A DNA stretch of 64,000 nt from Desulfobacca acetoxidans DSM 11109 (GCF_000195295.1 NC_015388.1:1302001-1366000); one strand, 5' to 3'. Numbered from the stretch's first letter, positions 39,876 through 49,315 are shown. Made by a program: numbers and translations. The notes: generated by a model from the sequence alone, not told the origin.

Positions 39876-41966
39876 TCAGTTGCTTATAATGATCCGGGCA
39901 TCCAGGGCGATGGTCCCCTGGCCTTGAGGGAAGACCAGGACAGGGTTGAGATCGACCTCCTGGATTTGGGGGCAATGCATCATCAGGGCGGAAAGCAGGA
40001 CCAGGTTTTGGGCCAGGGAATCAATATCCAGAGGCGGTTGGCCGCGGCGGCCCTGCAGGATTTTGTAGACCTTGGTTTCAGCAATGAGTTCCTGGGCGGT
40101 GGTCAGGTTTAGCGGAGCCAGCCGCATGGCGACATCTTCTAAAACTTCCACCCAGATGCCACCAGCGCCAAACAAGATCATGGGTCCAAAGGCGCGGTCC
40201 CGTTTGGCGCCCAGGATAACTTCGAATCCACCCTCGATATAGGGCATGACCAGCACCTGCCATTTTTCGCCGTCTGGCAGGCGGGATATAGCGACCTGTT
40301 GCAGATTCAAAAAGCCCTCTCGCGCGGCCTGGGGTGAGGGCAGATTAAGCAAGACACCGCCCAGGTCGGATTTGTGCAAGGCGCTGGGCGCCACGAGTTT
40401 CAGACAGGCGGGCGCGCCCAGCGCGGCCGCGGCTGACTCCGCCTCGGCGGCCGAGGTCACCTGATGCCACATCGGTAAACGGATGCCCAAGGTTTGGATG
40501 ACCTCCAAGGCGATTGTCAGGGGTAATGGCCCGGGGGTGTCCAGATAAGGAGATAATACCCGGTCGACGGCGGGCAGGGAAGAGATTTCCGGGGCTGCGG
40601 CGAGGGGCGGCAACAACTGACAGATAGTATAACTGCGGGCCAGACTCAGGGCCCGAATGGCCTCTCCAGGAAAAGAAAAAACCGGCTCTCCCAACTCATG
40701 TTGGAAGAAAAGGCGTTCCTCCAGGTTGCCGATGACGGTGATTAACAGGGGTTTTTGATGTCGCCGGGCTACCTCGATGAGGTTTTTGGCCATGGCTCGG
40801 GCCTGCTCCTGCTCGGCCTCATTGATAGGCCCGTAATTAAAGATAATTGCATCAATCTCGGGATCCCGGCAGAAAGCCGCGGTAACATCTTGATATAGGG
40901 TAAAGTCGAAAATGTCACCCAGATCGAGCGGGTTCATCGGTTTGATCACCCCGGCGCGAGAGCGGCTCTGGATGAGTTGGCGGATCTCTTCCGACAATGG
41001 TGGCAATTGAAAACCGGCCTTCTGGCAGGCATCGGCGACCACGACGGCCTCGCCGCCGGAGCGGGACAACACCACCAACCGGTCCCCCTTGAGGGGTGGT
41101 TGCAGCAGGGCAATCGCCGCGTGCAGAAACTCATTCCGGCTATGTACCCGCAGGATGCCGGATTGGCAGCAGGCGGCGGTAACCACTTCGTCGTCCACCG
41201 CCAGGGAGGCGGTATGGCTACGGGCAATATCAGCGCTCAGTCCCCCGATATTGGCCTTGTGCAGCAGGATGGGTTTTTTGGCCTGCCGGCCCAACTCCAT
41301 CAGGCGACGTCCATCGGCCAAGTCTTCCATGTACAGGTAGATCAGTTTAGTACCAGGGTCGTTCAAGAGAAAACTGAGGATGTCATTCTCACTGATATCC
41401 AGTTTATTGCCGACGCTGACAAATTTGTTCATTCCGAGACCGGATTGGGCCAGCCAGGCAATGACGTTGCCGCCGACGCCACCGCTTTGGCACACGAGGG
41501 AGACACCGCCCAACCGCGGTTTGCCCGGCAGACTCATAAAGGGCAGGCAGAGGCCGATTTCAAGGTTGATAATGCCCAAGCCGTTTGGGCCAACCATCCG
41601 GATCTGATGATCTCTGAGTCTCTGTTGCACCTGTTCTTCTAAACGATGGCCTTCTTCGCCCAACTCCGAAAACCCGCCGGATTCCACCACCACACGCTTG
41701 ACCCCCAGGCGGCCACAGTCATCTAAGATGTTCGGCACCACCCGGGCTGGCGCCAGGACGGCGACGAGATCGGGTGAGGTCGGTAAATCCAGAAGGGAAG
41801 GGTAAATCTTAAGATCAAAGGCCTGACCGCCCCTGGGACCGACCGGGAAGATGGCTCCAGGGAATCTAAACTCCAACAGATTGTTGACAATATTGCGTCC
41901 GAGATTGTCGGGGTCTTCCGAGACGCCCACCACAGCCACAGATTTGGGATAGAAAAAATCTTTCAT
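39876..41966 (-). CDS. ADP-forming acyl-CoA synthetase (fused alpha and beta)
   Basis: This 696-residue protein joins the CoA-binding and ligase-CoA domains (about 1-450: MKDFFYPKSVAVVGVSEDPDNLG, GPNGLGIINLEIGL, CQSGGVGGNVIAWLA, and SHTASLA with the His phosphorylated in the reaction) to an ATP-grasp domain (about 475-696: LKLVAPSALHKSDLGGVLLNL, GAKRDRAFGPMILFGAGGIWVEVLEDVAMRLAPL, EVDLNPVLVF). NDP-forming synthetases run acyl-CoA + ADP + Pi to acid + CoA + ATP or the reverse, and in anaerobes often make ATP from acetyl- or other acyl-CoA. The substrate is not defined by the sequence. Confidence 0.92.
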   Translation of the reverse strand: MKDFFYPKSVAVVGVSEDPDNLGRNIVNNLLEFRFPGAIFPVGPRGGQAFDLKIYPSLLDLPTSPDLVAVLAPARVVPNILDDCGRLGVKRVVVESGGFSELGEEGHRLEEQVQQRLRDHQIRMVGPNGLGIINLEIGLCLPFMSLPGKPRLGGVSLVCQSGGVGGNVIAWLAQSGLGMNKFVSVGNKLDISENDILSFLLNDPGTKLIYLYMEDLADGRRLMELGRQAKKPILLHKANIGGLSADIARSHTASLAVDDEVVTAACCQSGILRVHSRNEFLHAAIALLQPPLKGDRLVVLSRSGGEAVVVADACQKAGFQLPPLSEEIRQLIQSRSRAGVIKPMNPLDLGDIFDFTLYQDVTAAFCRDPEIDAIIFNYGPINEAEQEQARAMAKNLIEVARRHQKPLLITVIGNLEERLFFQHELGEPVFSFPGEAIRALSLARSYTICQLLPPLAAAPEISSLPAVDRVLSPYLDTPGPLPLTIALEVIQTLGIRLPMWHQVTSAAEAESAAAALGAPACLKLVAPSALHKSDLGGVLLNLPSPQAAREGFLNLQQVAISRLPDGEKWQVLVMPYIEGGFEVILGAKRDRAFGPMILFGAGGIWVEVLEDVAMRLAPLNLTTAQELIAETKVYKILQGRRGQPPLDIDSLAQNLVLLSALMMHCPQIQEVDLNPVLVFPQGQGTIALDARIIISN

Positions 41967-42048
41967 GTCACTTGCATCACTCTGAGAAATAATGATTTCA
42001 TATGCTAATTGCCGTTTTCTAAAAAAACCAAAACCTTGAAAACCCCTT

Positions 42049-42117
42049 GCCGGTGGCGCAGGCTTCCAGCCTGTGCAGAAGTTGTTTTCTTATTAACTCG
42101 AAACTCGAAACTCGAAA
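42049..42117. repeat. family D hairpin with three CTCGAAA heptamers
   Basis: The hairpin GCGCAGGCTTCCAGCCTGTGC is followed by a short T-rich stretch and three perfect CTCGAAA heptamers (42097-42117). The pattern recurs near 34850-34925 and 63865-63960. It lies downstream of rsmB and upstream of the acyl-CoA synthetase gene; no coding role is apparent. Confidence 0.75.
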
Positions 42118-42180
42118 CTTAAACATTATTATACTACGAACGGCGAGAAACAAGTATAGTCCGCCAATTAATTTTCTGAC

Positions 42181-43551
42181 TCACCTCTCCTTGGCTAACA
42201 GGGCGGCAAAGAAGCCGTCCAGATCATGCCGCTCCGGCAGGGTTCGAAAATACCCATCGGCATCGATGAAAGGGGTTATTTCGGGAGCGTCGCTGACGGG
42301 GCCGGGGTGCAGGGCAAAATCTGGGTGTGAGCGGAGAAAAGCAGCCATTACGGATTCGTTTTCCTCCGGTTCAGTGGTGCAGGTGATGTAGAGCAAAAGT
42401 CCACCTGGGCGCATATAGGGGGCGGCTTGTCGCAGCAGAGCCGCCTGCAGGCGGGCAAAACGGTCCAAATCCCCCGGTTGCCGCCGCCAACGCAGTTCAG
42501 GGTGGCGGCGCAGCACTCCCAATCCGGAGCACGGTGCATCGATCAATATCCGATCGAATCGGTGCTCGGGTTGTATTGGCAGGGAGAGGGTGGCGTCCGT
42601 TAAGAGCAGATCAACTCCGGTTAGGCCCAAGCGCTGCCTGCTGCGGTTCAAAGCCGCCATCCGCTCCAGACTATGGTCCACCGCCAGAATACGTCCCTTT
42701 CCCCTCAGGAGCTGGGCCAGATGCGTCGTTTTGCCGCCGCGGCCGGCGCCGATCTCGAGAATCCCGTGACCCGGTTGGGGCTGCAGCAGCAGGGTGGCCA
42801 ATTGGGCCGCTTCATCTTGGAAAAGCCATAACCCCCGCTGATATGAGGGCAGATTGAAGGGGGATTGCTTTAGCGAGCAGATGGTCAGACCCACCGGCGA
42901 GAAACGGCCGGATTCGGTCGCAATGCCTTCGGTCTGAAGAACGACTTGCAGGGTGGCCGGACTGATCAGGGCCGTATTGACCCGGATGGACAGAGGCGGG
43001 TGGAGATTGTTGGCCTGAGCTCGCTTCCAGGCTGCCTCCGGTCCTAAACGTTCGAGCCAACGAGCCGCCAGCCATTCCGGGTGGGAGGTGGCGACGGCCA
43101 GGGCCGTCACCGGCTCGATTTCCGGATCGGGGAGGGGAAGATCGGGAAGTGCCGTGGCCAACTTGCGGGCTGCAGCATTAACGAAACCGATTAAGGCCGG
43201 GGGGAGTCGGTGGATTTTGGCGAGCTTCACTGACTCATTAACCGCTGCCGAAGCCGGGATGCGGTCCAAAAAGAGGAGTTGATAGGTTGTTAACCGCAGG
43301 AGGTTCAGCACCAGTGGATGGAGCTTATTTACCGGTTGGTGGGAAACTTGGCCGATGGCATAATCCAGCCGCCCCCGCCAGCGCAAGACGCCGGTGACCA
43401 GTTCGCGCAGCAGGGCCCGATCGGGGTGGGAGAGGCGGGGATGATCGCTGAGGGTCTGTTCAATCAGGGCGTCCAGGAACGGTCCCGGAGCACCCCCCGG
43501 AACATTGGTTTTTTGCCAGATGGAGATAATCTCCACCGCCAGACCGCGCAC
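42181..43551 (-). CDS. rsmB: 16S rRNA (cytosine-967-C5)-methyltransferase
   Basis: This 456-residue protein has an N-terminal NusB-like RNA-binding domain (1-150; LRELVTGVLRWRGRLDYAI, LRLTTYQLLFLDRIPASAAVNESVKLAK) and a C-terminal Fmu/NOL1 methyltransferase domain with LEIGAGRGGKTTHLAQL, the DAPCSGLGVLRRHPELRWRR catalytic region and the ITCTTEPEENE loop with the second catalytic Cys. It methylates C967 of 16S rRNA. It is the last gene of the def-fmt-DUF116-rsmB operon; fmt-rsmB-type clusters are common in bacteria. Confidence 0.95.
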   Translation of the reverse strand: MRGLAVEIISIWQKTNVPGGAPGPFLDALIEQTLSDHPRLSHPDRALLRELVTGVLRWRGRLDYAIGQVSHQPVNKLHPLVLNLLRLTTYQLLFLDRIPASAAVNESVKLAKIHRLPPALIGFVNAAARKLATALPDLPLPDPEIEPVTALAVATSHPEWLAARWLERLGPEAAWKRAQANNLHPPLSIRVNTALISPATLQVVLQTEGIATESGRFSPVGLTICSLKQSPFNLPSYQRGLWLFQDEAAQLATLLLQPQPGHGILEIGAGRGGKTTHLAQLLRGKGRILAVDHSLERMAALNRSRQRLGLTGVDLLLTDATLSLPIQPEHRFDRILIDAPCSGLGVLRRHPELRWRRQPGDLDRFARLQAALLRQAAPYMRPGGLLLYITCTTEPEENESVMAAFLRSHPDFALHPGPVSDAPEITPFIDADGYFRTLPERHDLDGFFAALLAKER

Positions 43552-43598
43552 GGCAGGATCGGCTTGGGTACTTCTCGAGATACGATATGTACGGGAGC

Positions 43599-44441
43599 TC
43601 AGGGGCTGGCCTCGGAGGAGGGCTTGGCCGATTCCGGGGTCGGTAAGAAAACCTGCACCGCCTGTTCGACCCGTTTCAGGTCAACTTCAGTATCATAACA
43701 GGGTCCGTGCGGCCGGTGGTTTAAGATGCCGTAGACGGGCAGGGGATAGCTGTCTTTCAGGCCGCTGGTCAGGTCGCGTTCGCAGGCCACCGCAATAATC
43801 ACCTTGGGACGGCGCTCTACAATAATCCGCCGAGCAATGGTACCCCCGGTGGCCACTGCTAGACCGACCTGATATTTTTCCGAAATTTCCAAAAGGCCCT
43901 TGATATGGCATTTGCCGCAACGTTTGCAGTTCTCCACCCTGCCGGTGATCCTAACCGGGCAGTCATGAAATTGCAGGCAATGAGGCATCAATAACAGTAT
44001 CTTGTCTGGCGTGGTTTTAATTTTTTGAGCCAGTACCAGTTGGTTGTTAATTTCAATGAATGACCGCTGTACCTGTGCTTTACTGACGCCAAAGAGTCGG
44101 CCGACACCGATCAGCAACGGAAAAACGATTTTAACGATAATCCCCCGGAGTCTTTTGGAAATGAAGAGATCGCGGCCCAGCATGATCGTCAGGATCAGCA
44201 GGAAAACGCCGCTAAAAACCAGTATGACGAAGGCACCGAAAACGATCCCCAGGATTAACGGCAGATAGGGGTGGATATTGGTGAAACCGACGAACGGGAC
44301 ATACCACAGCAACGCCAGGAGAGGGGCCAATATCAGGCAGGTGGCGACCAGCAGACCGATAAAAATACGCTTTTGGGGGCGGATTGAATTACCCCCGTCA
44401 AGGATTAACGGTTGCGTTTCGATGGCGGGTATCTTTTCCAT
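43599..44441 (-). CDS. DUF116 membrane protein
   Basis: This 280-residue protein has two N-terminal membrane helices (about 26-50 and 60-86), then a cysteine-rich cytoplasmic domain: LMPHCLQFHDCPVRI, ENCKRCGKCHIKGL, then VATGGTIARR, IAVACERDL and GPCYDTEVD. These are the conserved DUF116 features; the cysteines could bind a metal or Fe-S cluster, but this is not proven. DUF116 genes often sit between fmt and rsmB in Deltaproteobacteria, as here. Confidence 0.88.
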   Translation of the reverse strand: MEKIPAIETQPLILDGGNSIRPQKRIFIGLLVATCLILAPLLALLWYVPFVGFTNIHPYLPLILGIVFGAFVILVFSGVFLLILTIMLGRDLFISKRLRGIIVKIVFPLLIGVGRLFGVSKAQVQRSFIEINNQLVLAQKIKTTPDKILLLMPHCLQFHDCPVRITGRVENCKRCGKCHIKGLLEISEKYQVGLAVATGGTIARRIIVERRPKVIIAVACERDLTSGLKDSYPLPVYGILNHRPHGPCYDTEVDLKRVEQAVQVFLPTPESAKPSSEASP

Positions 44442-44447
44442 TTTCGA

Positions 44448-45389
44448 CTACCCTAACCGCTCGTTGATCAGGCGGCGTCCCCGAGAAAATTCCAGCGCCG
44501 ACAACCGGCGGCCGCCGGCCGGCTGCAATTCTTGAAGCCATAAGCTGCCATCCCCGCAGGCAACTTCAGCTCCTGCGGCGCTTACCTGAATGACGGTTCC
44601 CGGTAGCGGCAGGTGGGGGCGGGGTGCTGCCAATGCCGGCCGGAAAACCTTGAGGACTTTATGGTGCAGATAGGTCAGTGCCCCGGGTTTAGGGTCCAGA
44701 CCTCGAATCAATCGTTGGAGCTCCAGGGCCGGACGGCCAAAATTGAGGAGTTGCATCTCTTTGGTCAAAGCCGGGGCATAGACAACTCCCTCGGATCGCT
44801 GGGGTATTTTAATAATTTTCCCCCGCTCAACGGCGTGCAGGGCCTTGACTAACAGGCGACCACCTCGGTTGGCTAAACGGCTTCCCAAGGTTCCGGCAGT
44901 GTCATCCTCGTGAATCGGCTCAGTCTCCTGTAAAAAAATATCACCAGCGTCCATTTCTTGGGTCATCCACATGATACTTACCCCCGTGAGGGTGTCTCCC
45001 CGGATTATGGCCCAATTAATGGGAGCCGCACCCCGATAAAGGGGCAGCAGCGAGGGATGCACGTTCAGGACCCCGAGGGAGGGAATGGCCAGTATTTCCG
45101 CAGACAACATCTGCCCGAAAGCTGCAACCAGGATCAGGTCCGGCTGTAACCGTTGCATATCGGGGATGATATCAGCCTGGCCTCTCTGCCGGGGTTGCCA
45201 TACCGGGATCCCCTGACTGGCGGCCTCAATTTTCACCGGCGAAGAGGTGACCCGCTGGCCTCGCCCCCGGGGGCGGTCAGGTTGGGTGGCCACGGCAGCC
45301 ACCTTAAAACCGCCTGCCAAGACGGTCCTAAAGCTGGACAGAGCAAAGTCAGGGGTACCCATGAAGACCAGACGCAGGGGCCGGCTCAT
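44448..45389 (-). CDS. fmt: methionyl-tRNA formyltransferase
   Basis: This 313-residue enzyme shows LVFMGTPDFALSSF at the start, the formyl-transfer core with LNVHPSLLPLYRGAAPINWAI, and QEMDAGDIFLQE, followed by a C-terminal OB-like domain (about 205-310). It formylates Met-tRNA for initiation. Its first codon overlaps the def stop codon by 4 bases, so it is translationally coupled to def. Confidence 0.97.
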   Translation of the reverse strand: MSRPLRLVFMGTPDFALSSFRTVLAGGFKVAAVATQPDRPRGRGQRVTSSPVKIEAASQGIPVWQPRQRGQADIIPDMQRLQPDLILVAAFGQMLSAEILAIPSLGVLNVHPSLLPLYRGAAPINWAIIRGDTLTGVSIMWMTQEMDAGDIFLQETEPIHEDDTAGTLGSRLANRGGRLLVKALHAVERGKIIKIPQRSEGVVYAPALTKEMQLLNFGRPALELQRLIRGLDPKPGALTYLHHKVLKVFRPALAAPRPHLPLPGTVIQVSAAGAEVACGDGSLWLQELQPAGGRRLSALEFSRGRRLINERLG

Positions 45390-45889
45390 TTTTTGAGTTT
45401 TTTCTGGAGCTGTCTTTTATAGAGGTTTCGTTTTAAGCGGCTGATGCGATCAATGAAGAGGATGCCATCCAAGTGATCGATCTCATGTTGCAACACCACC
45501 GCTAAAAGATCTTCCGCTTCGATCCGTACCTCCTTGCCGTTCCGATCCAATCCGGTTGCCAAGACGCGGGCCTTGCGTCGGACATCGGCAGCATAATCTA
45601 ATACCGACAGGCAGGCTTCCTGATATACCTGGGCGCCTTCCGCGGCAATGATCTCTGGATTAATCAGCACGTTAAGTTTGCGGCCCTCATTTTTGGGGGT
45701 GATGTCAAAAATGATCACTCGTTGCAGGGCGCCCACCTGATTAGCTGCCAGACCGATGCCTGGAGCATTATACATGGTGGCGGCCATGTCATCAATCAGG
45801 CGTTGAATATCTTCTGTAATTTCCGTAACCGGCAGGGCCTTTTCCTTTAGGACCGATTCAGGATAGGTTTGAATTTCTAAGATTGCCAT
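45386..45889 (-). CDS. def: peptide deformylase
   Basis: This 167-residue enzyme has all three deformylase motifs: GIGLAANQVG (44-53), EACLS (91-95, normally EGCLS, so one Gly is Ala) and QHEIDHLDG around 134-142, with the metal ligands Cys93 and the two His. It removes the formyl group from new proteins. It is the first gene of the operon def-fmt-DUF116-rsmB. Confidence 0.97.
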   Translation of the reverse strand: MAILEIQTYPESVLKEKALPVTEITEDIQRLIDDMAATMYNAPGIGLAANQVGALQRVIIFDITPKNEGRKLNVLINPEIIAAEGAQVYQEACLSVLDYAADVRRKARVLATGLDRNGKEVRIEAEDLLAVVLQHEIDHLDGILFIDRISRLKRNLYKRQLQKKLKK

Positions 45890-46109
45890 AATATAGGTTT
45901 CCTACAAACAGCCTAACATGCGTATTATCTGTTAGACTCGGAATCGCAGCTCGAAACTTAAAGCTATCTCTATTTTACAATAATACCGGGTATAATTCAA
46001 GGCAACCATTTTAACCTGCAGTTATAAGCCCTTGCCTCCTAAGGAATAATCATCTGAGGAACTTAAAGAGATCATCGGAACTTGATTCTGCCGATTAGGT
46101 TGTAAAATA

Positions 46110-46140
46110 ATGAAGGAGTGCCAACAGACTGGCACTCCTT
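46110..46140 (-). terminator. terminator after the Sec-peroxiredoxin gene
   Basis: AAGGAGTGCCA and TGGCACTCCTT (about 46112-46139) form a perfect 11-base stem with a 6-base loop. On the minus strand it follows the peroxiredoxin stop by about 80 bases; the downstream T stretch there is weak. Confidence 0.7.
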
Positions 46141-46220
46141 TGATGTTCTGATACGTGATTTTGGAAATGGATGATACTATCGGTTCTGTTGCCGCTTTCC
46201 TTTTGGGAGAGAAAGAAATA

Positions 46221-46940
46221 TTAGTCGAAGGCCATATCCGTTTTCCAAACCGTCCAGATTTTACCCACCAGATCAATCCCGGGTTTGAGCGTCATCTTGC
46301 CTTTCTTCCAACCGGAGGGAGTTGCCTCGGTTCCCTTTGAGTCTCTGACGCGTTGGAAGGCTTGTATCTGTCGGAGTGATTCCATAATATTGCGGCCGAC
46401 GGGGGGTGAAAGTACTTCAAAACCCTGAACTACACCCTCCGGATCAATAATAAACCGACCCCGGGTCTCTACCCCGGCTTCCTCATCAAATACCCCATAG
46501 GCCTTACCAACGTTGCCACCGGCATCAGAGAGCATAGGGAAAGGAATGCCCCCTTCCACCATTTTGCTCAGCTCATCGTCATTCCACATCTTTTGCACGA
46601 AAACACTGTCGATGCTCATCGATAAGATTTCGACGCCGAGTTTCTGAAATTCTGCATATTTTGCGGCAACTGCCGCAATTTCGGTTGCTCAGACAAACGT
46701 AAAATCACCGGGATAAAAACACAATACAACCCATTTGCCCAGGTATTCTGAGAGTCTTACTGAAGTAAATTGCCCTTGGTGGTATCCCGGCGCCACAAAA
46801 TCCGGAGCTTTTTTCCCGACTTTGATCATGGCTGCGACCTCCTTTTTAGGTGTTGTAGTTTGGGTGTCTGGCTCATCGATGCTTTCCCCGACCGGGCCGC
46901 CGGTTGGTCGGGCGCAGCCGAGTTTGATTTCCTCTCCCAT
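46221..46940 (-). CDS. selenocysteine-containing peroxiredoxin (AhpC/Prx)
   Basis: Two minus-strand open frames are separated only by an in-frame TGA (46689-46691) at the exact place of the peroxidatic residue: CFYPGDFTFV-TGA-ATEIAAVAAKYAEFQKLG. Read as selenocysteine, the gene makes 239 residues with Sec84. Typical Prx partners follow (MSIDSVFVQKMW, PFPMLSDAGG, AYGVFDEEAGVETRGRFIIDP). The usual resolving Cys site near the C-terminus reads EATPSGW, with no Cys after Sec84, so the partner thiol may be Cys9 in the N-terminal extension (KLGCARPTGGP) or another protein. AGGAGG precedes the ATG at 46940; AAGGAGGT also precedes an in-frame ATG at 46829, a possible second start. A SECIS-like hairpin follows the TGA. 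Confidence 0.9.
46661..46691 (-). promoter_or_regulatory. bacterial SECIS-like element at the Sec codon
   Basis: On the minus strand, TGA (46691-46689) is followed ten bases later by TTGCGGCAGTTGCCGCAA (46678-46661), a perfect 7-base stem with loop AGTT. The loop contains GU and starts about 18 bases after the TGA, within the spacing known for bacterial SECIS elements bound by SelB. The hairpin also codes for the protein. Confidence 0.8.
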
Positions 46941-47177
46941 GATTGCCTCCTGTATTGAACTGATTGAAATAAAATCGTTCTCAGGAATAATCTCTTTCGG
47001 TCCCGAGGCGGGGCGGGGAATTCCAATCCCTCCGAAGAAAGATGTTAGAGAACGAATTGCGAGCCGATGCCACGATTGCCGGTACCATTTTTTCTGCTTT
47101 TCTCCCAAAGTGATGAAAAGCATAAAAACTATGTGGCCATAAGTTTATAATAGTAATCTCTCAGGACTTGCGCAAGA

Positions 47178-48701
47178 TCAAGAGTATGTCCCTTGATCAG
47201 TGGCCTTGGCCCGATCCTCCTGGGTCATACCGGCCAAGCGCTCCAATTCGGACACGTCCAGCTTTAGACCCTCGGCTACTCGGCGACCGTAATCCGGGTT
47301 GGCCTTAAAAAAGATGGCCGCCTGACGGTATTGAATCCTTTTCTGAGCATTGCCCAGATGTGCTACGATATTGCCGACAAGGTGATCCCGGTCGGTATCG
47401 GTCATGACCTTGCGATACAGATTGCCGGCCTGTACGAAGTCGTCATTGGGGAATCTATAAGGATAACGCCCGGCCAGGCCTCCCACCTCGAAGGGTGGCT
47501 CCTCTGTGGCGGGGTCCGGTGCCGGTCCGCCGAAACTGTTAGGCCAGTAGTTGGGACCGCCGCCGCCGTTGTCATCCACCCGCATGAAACCGTCCCGCTG
47601 ATAGCTGCGCTCGGGTGCATTTTTCGGCGCATTCACCGGTATGAGATGATAGTTAGGACCCAGCCGGTGAATGTGGGTGTCGTGATAGGAAAGCAACCGG
47701 GCCTGCAACATCTTATCTGGAGAGGCGCCAATCCCCGGGACAAGATTGGCAGGAGAGAAGGCGGCCTGCTCAACTTCGGCAAAGTAGTTCACCGGATTGC
47801 GGTTGAGCACCAGTCTGCCGATTCTGATGGGCGGCGCCTCAGCGTGCGGCCAAACCTTGGTAAGATCGAATATGTCCCACTTAAAGTCATTGGCCTGCTC
47901 CGGAGTCAGAATCTGCATTTCCAGCGTCCAGGATGGATAGTCCCCGCGAGCAATAGCGCTATACAGGTCGCGGGTGGCATGGTTCGGATCTTCTCCGGAA
48001 AGCCGGATGGACTCCGCCAGGGTTAGATTTTTGATACCATGATCAGTCTTGAAATGGTACTGCACCCAAAAATGCTCGCCCTTAGCATTATACCATTTAT
48101 AGGTGTGGCTACTGTAACCGTTCATATGGCGATAGGTGGCCGGTGTGCCCCGATCCGAGAAGAGGATCGTGACCTGGTGAACCGACTCCGGGGTAAGAGA
48201 CAGAAAGTCCCAAAACATATCAGCGTCCGGCAGGTTCGTAGCCGGATGCCGTTTCTGGGTATGAATGAAATCAGGGAACTTGAGCGGATCCCGGATGAAA
48301 AAAACCGGGGTATTGTTGCCAGCCAGATCGTAATTGCCTTCTTCGGTATAGAATTTAACGGCAAAACCGCGGGGGTCACGGGCAGCATCGGCAGAGCCCC
48401 TCTCGCCTCCCACCGTGGAAAATCTTACGAACACTTCGGTGCGTTTGCCGACCTGATTGAGGAACTTAGCCTTAGTGTATTTCGTAACATCCGCCGTCAC
48501 CTCAAAATAACCGTGGGCGCCTGCCCCCTTGGCATGCACCACCCGTTCCGGAATCCGCTCCCGGTCAAAGTGCATGAGTTTTTCGAGGAGATGCACATCT
48601 TGCAACAATACCGGTCCGCGTCTGCCGGCAGTGAGACTGTTTTGATCATTCGACACTGGGATGCCAAAGGCAGTGGTTAACTTGTTTTTCTCTTGAGTCA
48701 T
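47178..48701 (-). CDS. katA: heme catalase (small-subunit, KatA type)
   Basis: This 507-residue catalase has the active-site His56 ([16 protein letters not shown]), the distal Asn at about 129 ([17 protein letters not shown]) and the proximal heme ligand Tyr in [18 protein letters not shown]. The length and the [16 protein letters not shown] start fit clade-3 catalases. It disproportionates hydrogen peroxide. AAGGAGGAT precedes the ATG. A PerR-type inverted repeat lies upstream, and the perR gene follows on the other side of it, which points to peroxide control. Confidence 0.97.
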   Translation of the reverse strand: MTQEKNKLTTAFGIPVSNDQNSLTAGRRGPVLLQDVHLLEKLMHFDRERIPERVVHAKGAGAHGYFEVTADVTKYTKAKFLNQVGKRTEVFVRFSTVGGERGSADAARDPRGFAVKFYTEEGNYDLAGNNTPVFFIRDPLKFPDFIHTQKRHPATNLPDADMFWDFLSLTPESVHQVTILFSDRGTPATYRHMNGYSSHTYKWYNAKGEHFWVQYHFKTDHGIKNLTLAESIRLSGEDPNHATRDLYSAIARGDYPSWTLEMQILTPEQANDFKWDIFDLTKVWPHAEAPPIRIGRLVLNRNPVNYFAEVEQAAFSPANLVPGIGASPDKMLQARLLSYHDTHIHRLGPNYHLIPVNAPKNAPERSYQRDGFMRVDDNGGGGPNYWPNSFGGPAPDPATEEPPFEVGGLAGRYPYRFPNDDFVQAGNLYRKVMTDTDRDHLVGNIVAHLGNAQKRIQYRQAAIFFKANPDYGRRVAEGLKLDVSELERLAGMTQEDRAKATDQGTYS

Positions 48702-48782
48702 CGGTTTATCCTCCTTGTATTTGTTTGATAATGCAAATCGATTCCAGAATGCAAGATAATGCCAGAATAATATTGATAACAG

Positions 48783-48802
48783 TTATTATTTATTAATAAT
48801 AA
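48783..48802. promoter_or_regulatory. PerR/Fur-type inverted repeat upstream of katA
   Basis: Arms TTATTATT (48783-48790) and AATAATAA (48795-48802) are perfect inverted repeats 80 bases upstream of the katA start. They resemble the AT-rich boxes of Fur-family regulators (TTATAATnATTATAA). Confidence 0.6.
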
Positions 48803-48834
48803 TTTTCTTTATAGGGGTAAAATTTTTTCTTGGG

Positions 48835-49272
48835 TTACTCCTCGGCCTGGCAATCGGGGCAGATACCGAAGAAATCAAGACAATGCTCAGTTATCCGATA
48901 ACCGGTCTTTTGAGCGGCTTCCTCCGTTAATTCCTGTATACCACTCAGGTCGGGATCAATGATCTTTTTACATTTGAGGCAGATGACGTGGGGATGAGGG
49001 AATGGCCGGTTGCCATCAAAACGGTTGCCTGCCGATACGCGGACTTCCAAAACCTCTTTAACCTCCTTCAGGAGATTAATAGTCTTGTATACTGTAGCCA
49101 GGCTGGTAGTGGGGAAGACTGCCTTGACCTGTTCATAAATCCTTTCCACGCTGGGATGATCTAAGCTGGCTGCTAATATTTTAAGTACCGCCAGACTCTG
49201 GGGCGTAATCCGAAAATTGTACGCCTGGAGTTTGGCGATCATCTGGTTTAAGCGAACTCTGGGGTCGGTCAT
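48835..49272 (-). CDS. perR: Fur-family peroxide regulator, PerR-like
   Basis: This 145-residue protein has the Fur winged helix (ITPQSLAVLKILAAS, then SLATVYKTINLLKE) and a dimer domain with two CxxC pairs (CLKCKK and CPDC) for structural zinc. The RFDGNRPFPHPH segment has an Asp in the regulatory metal site where Fur proteins usually carry Glu, and two His, as in PerR. With Fe bound, PerR-like proteins are oxidised by peroxide and release their targets. The nearby katA and peroxiredoxin genes fit that role. Confidence 0.85.
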   Translation of the reverse strand: MTDPRVRLNQMIAKLQAYNFRITPQSLAVLKILAASLDHPSVERIYEQVKAVFPTTSLATVYKTINLLKEVKEVLEVRVSAGNRFDGNRPFPHPHVICLKCKKIIDPDLSGIQELTEEAAQKTGYRITEHCLDFFGICPDCQAEE

Positions 49273-49292
49273 GAGGCATTAAACCTTACTCA

Positions 49293-49315
49293 TTTATTAA
49301 TAAATAATATTTATT
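49293..49315. promoter_or_regulatory. PerR/Fur-type box upstream of perR
   Basis: AATAAATAATATTTATT (49299-49315) is a perfect 8-1-8 palindrome, the symmetry of a Fur/PerR box, and TTTATTAATAAA (49293-49304) is another perfect palindrome overlapping it. It lies 21-43 bases before the perR start, which fits autorepression. The IS element begins 8 bases beyond it. Confidence 0.6.

Noticed and set aside
46221-47123. Peroxiredoxin as a pseudogene split by a nonsense codon
   Set aside because: The single TGA replaces the catalytic residue, both halves are intact, and a SECIS-like hairpin sits at the right distance.
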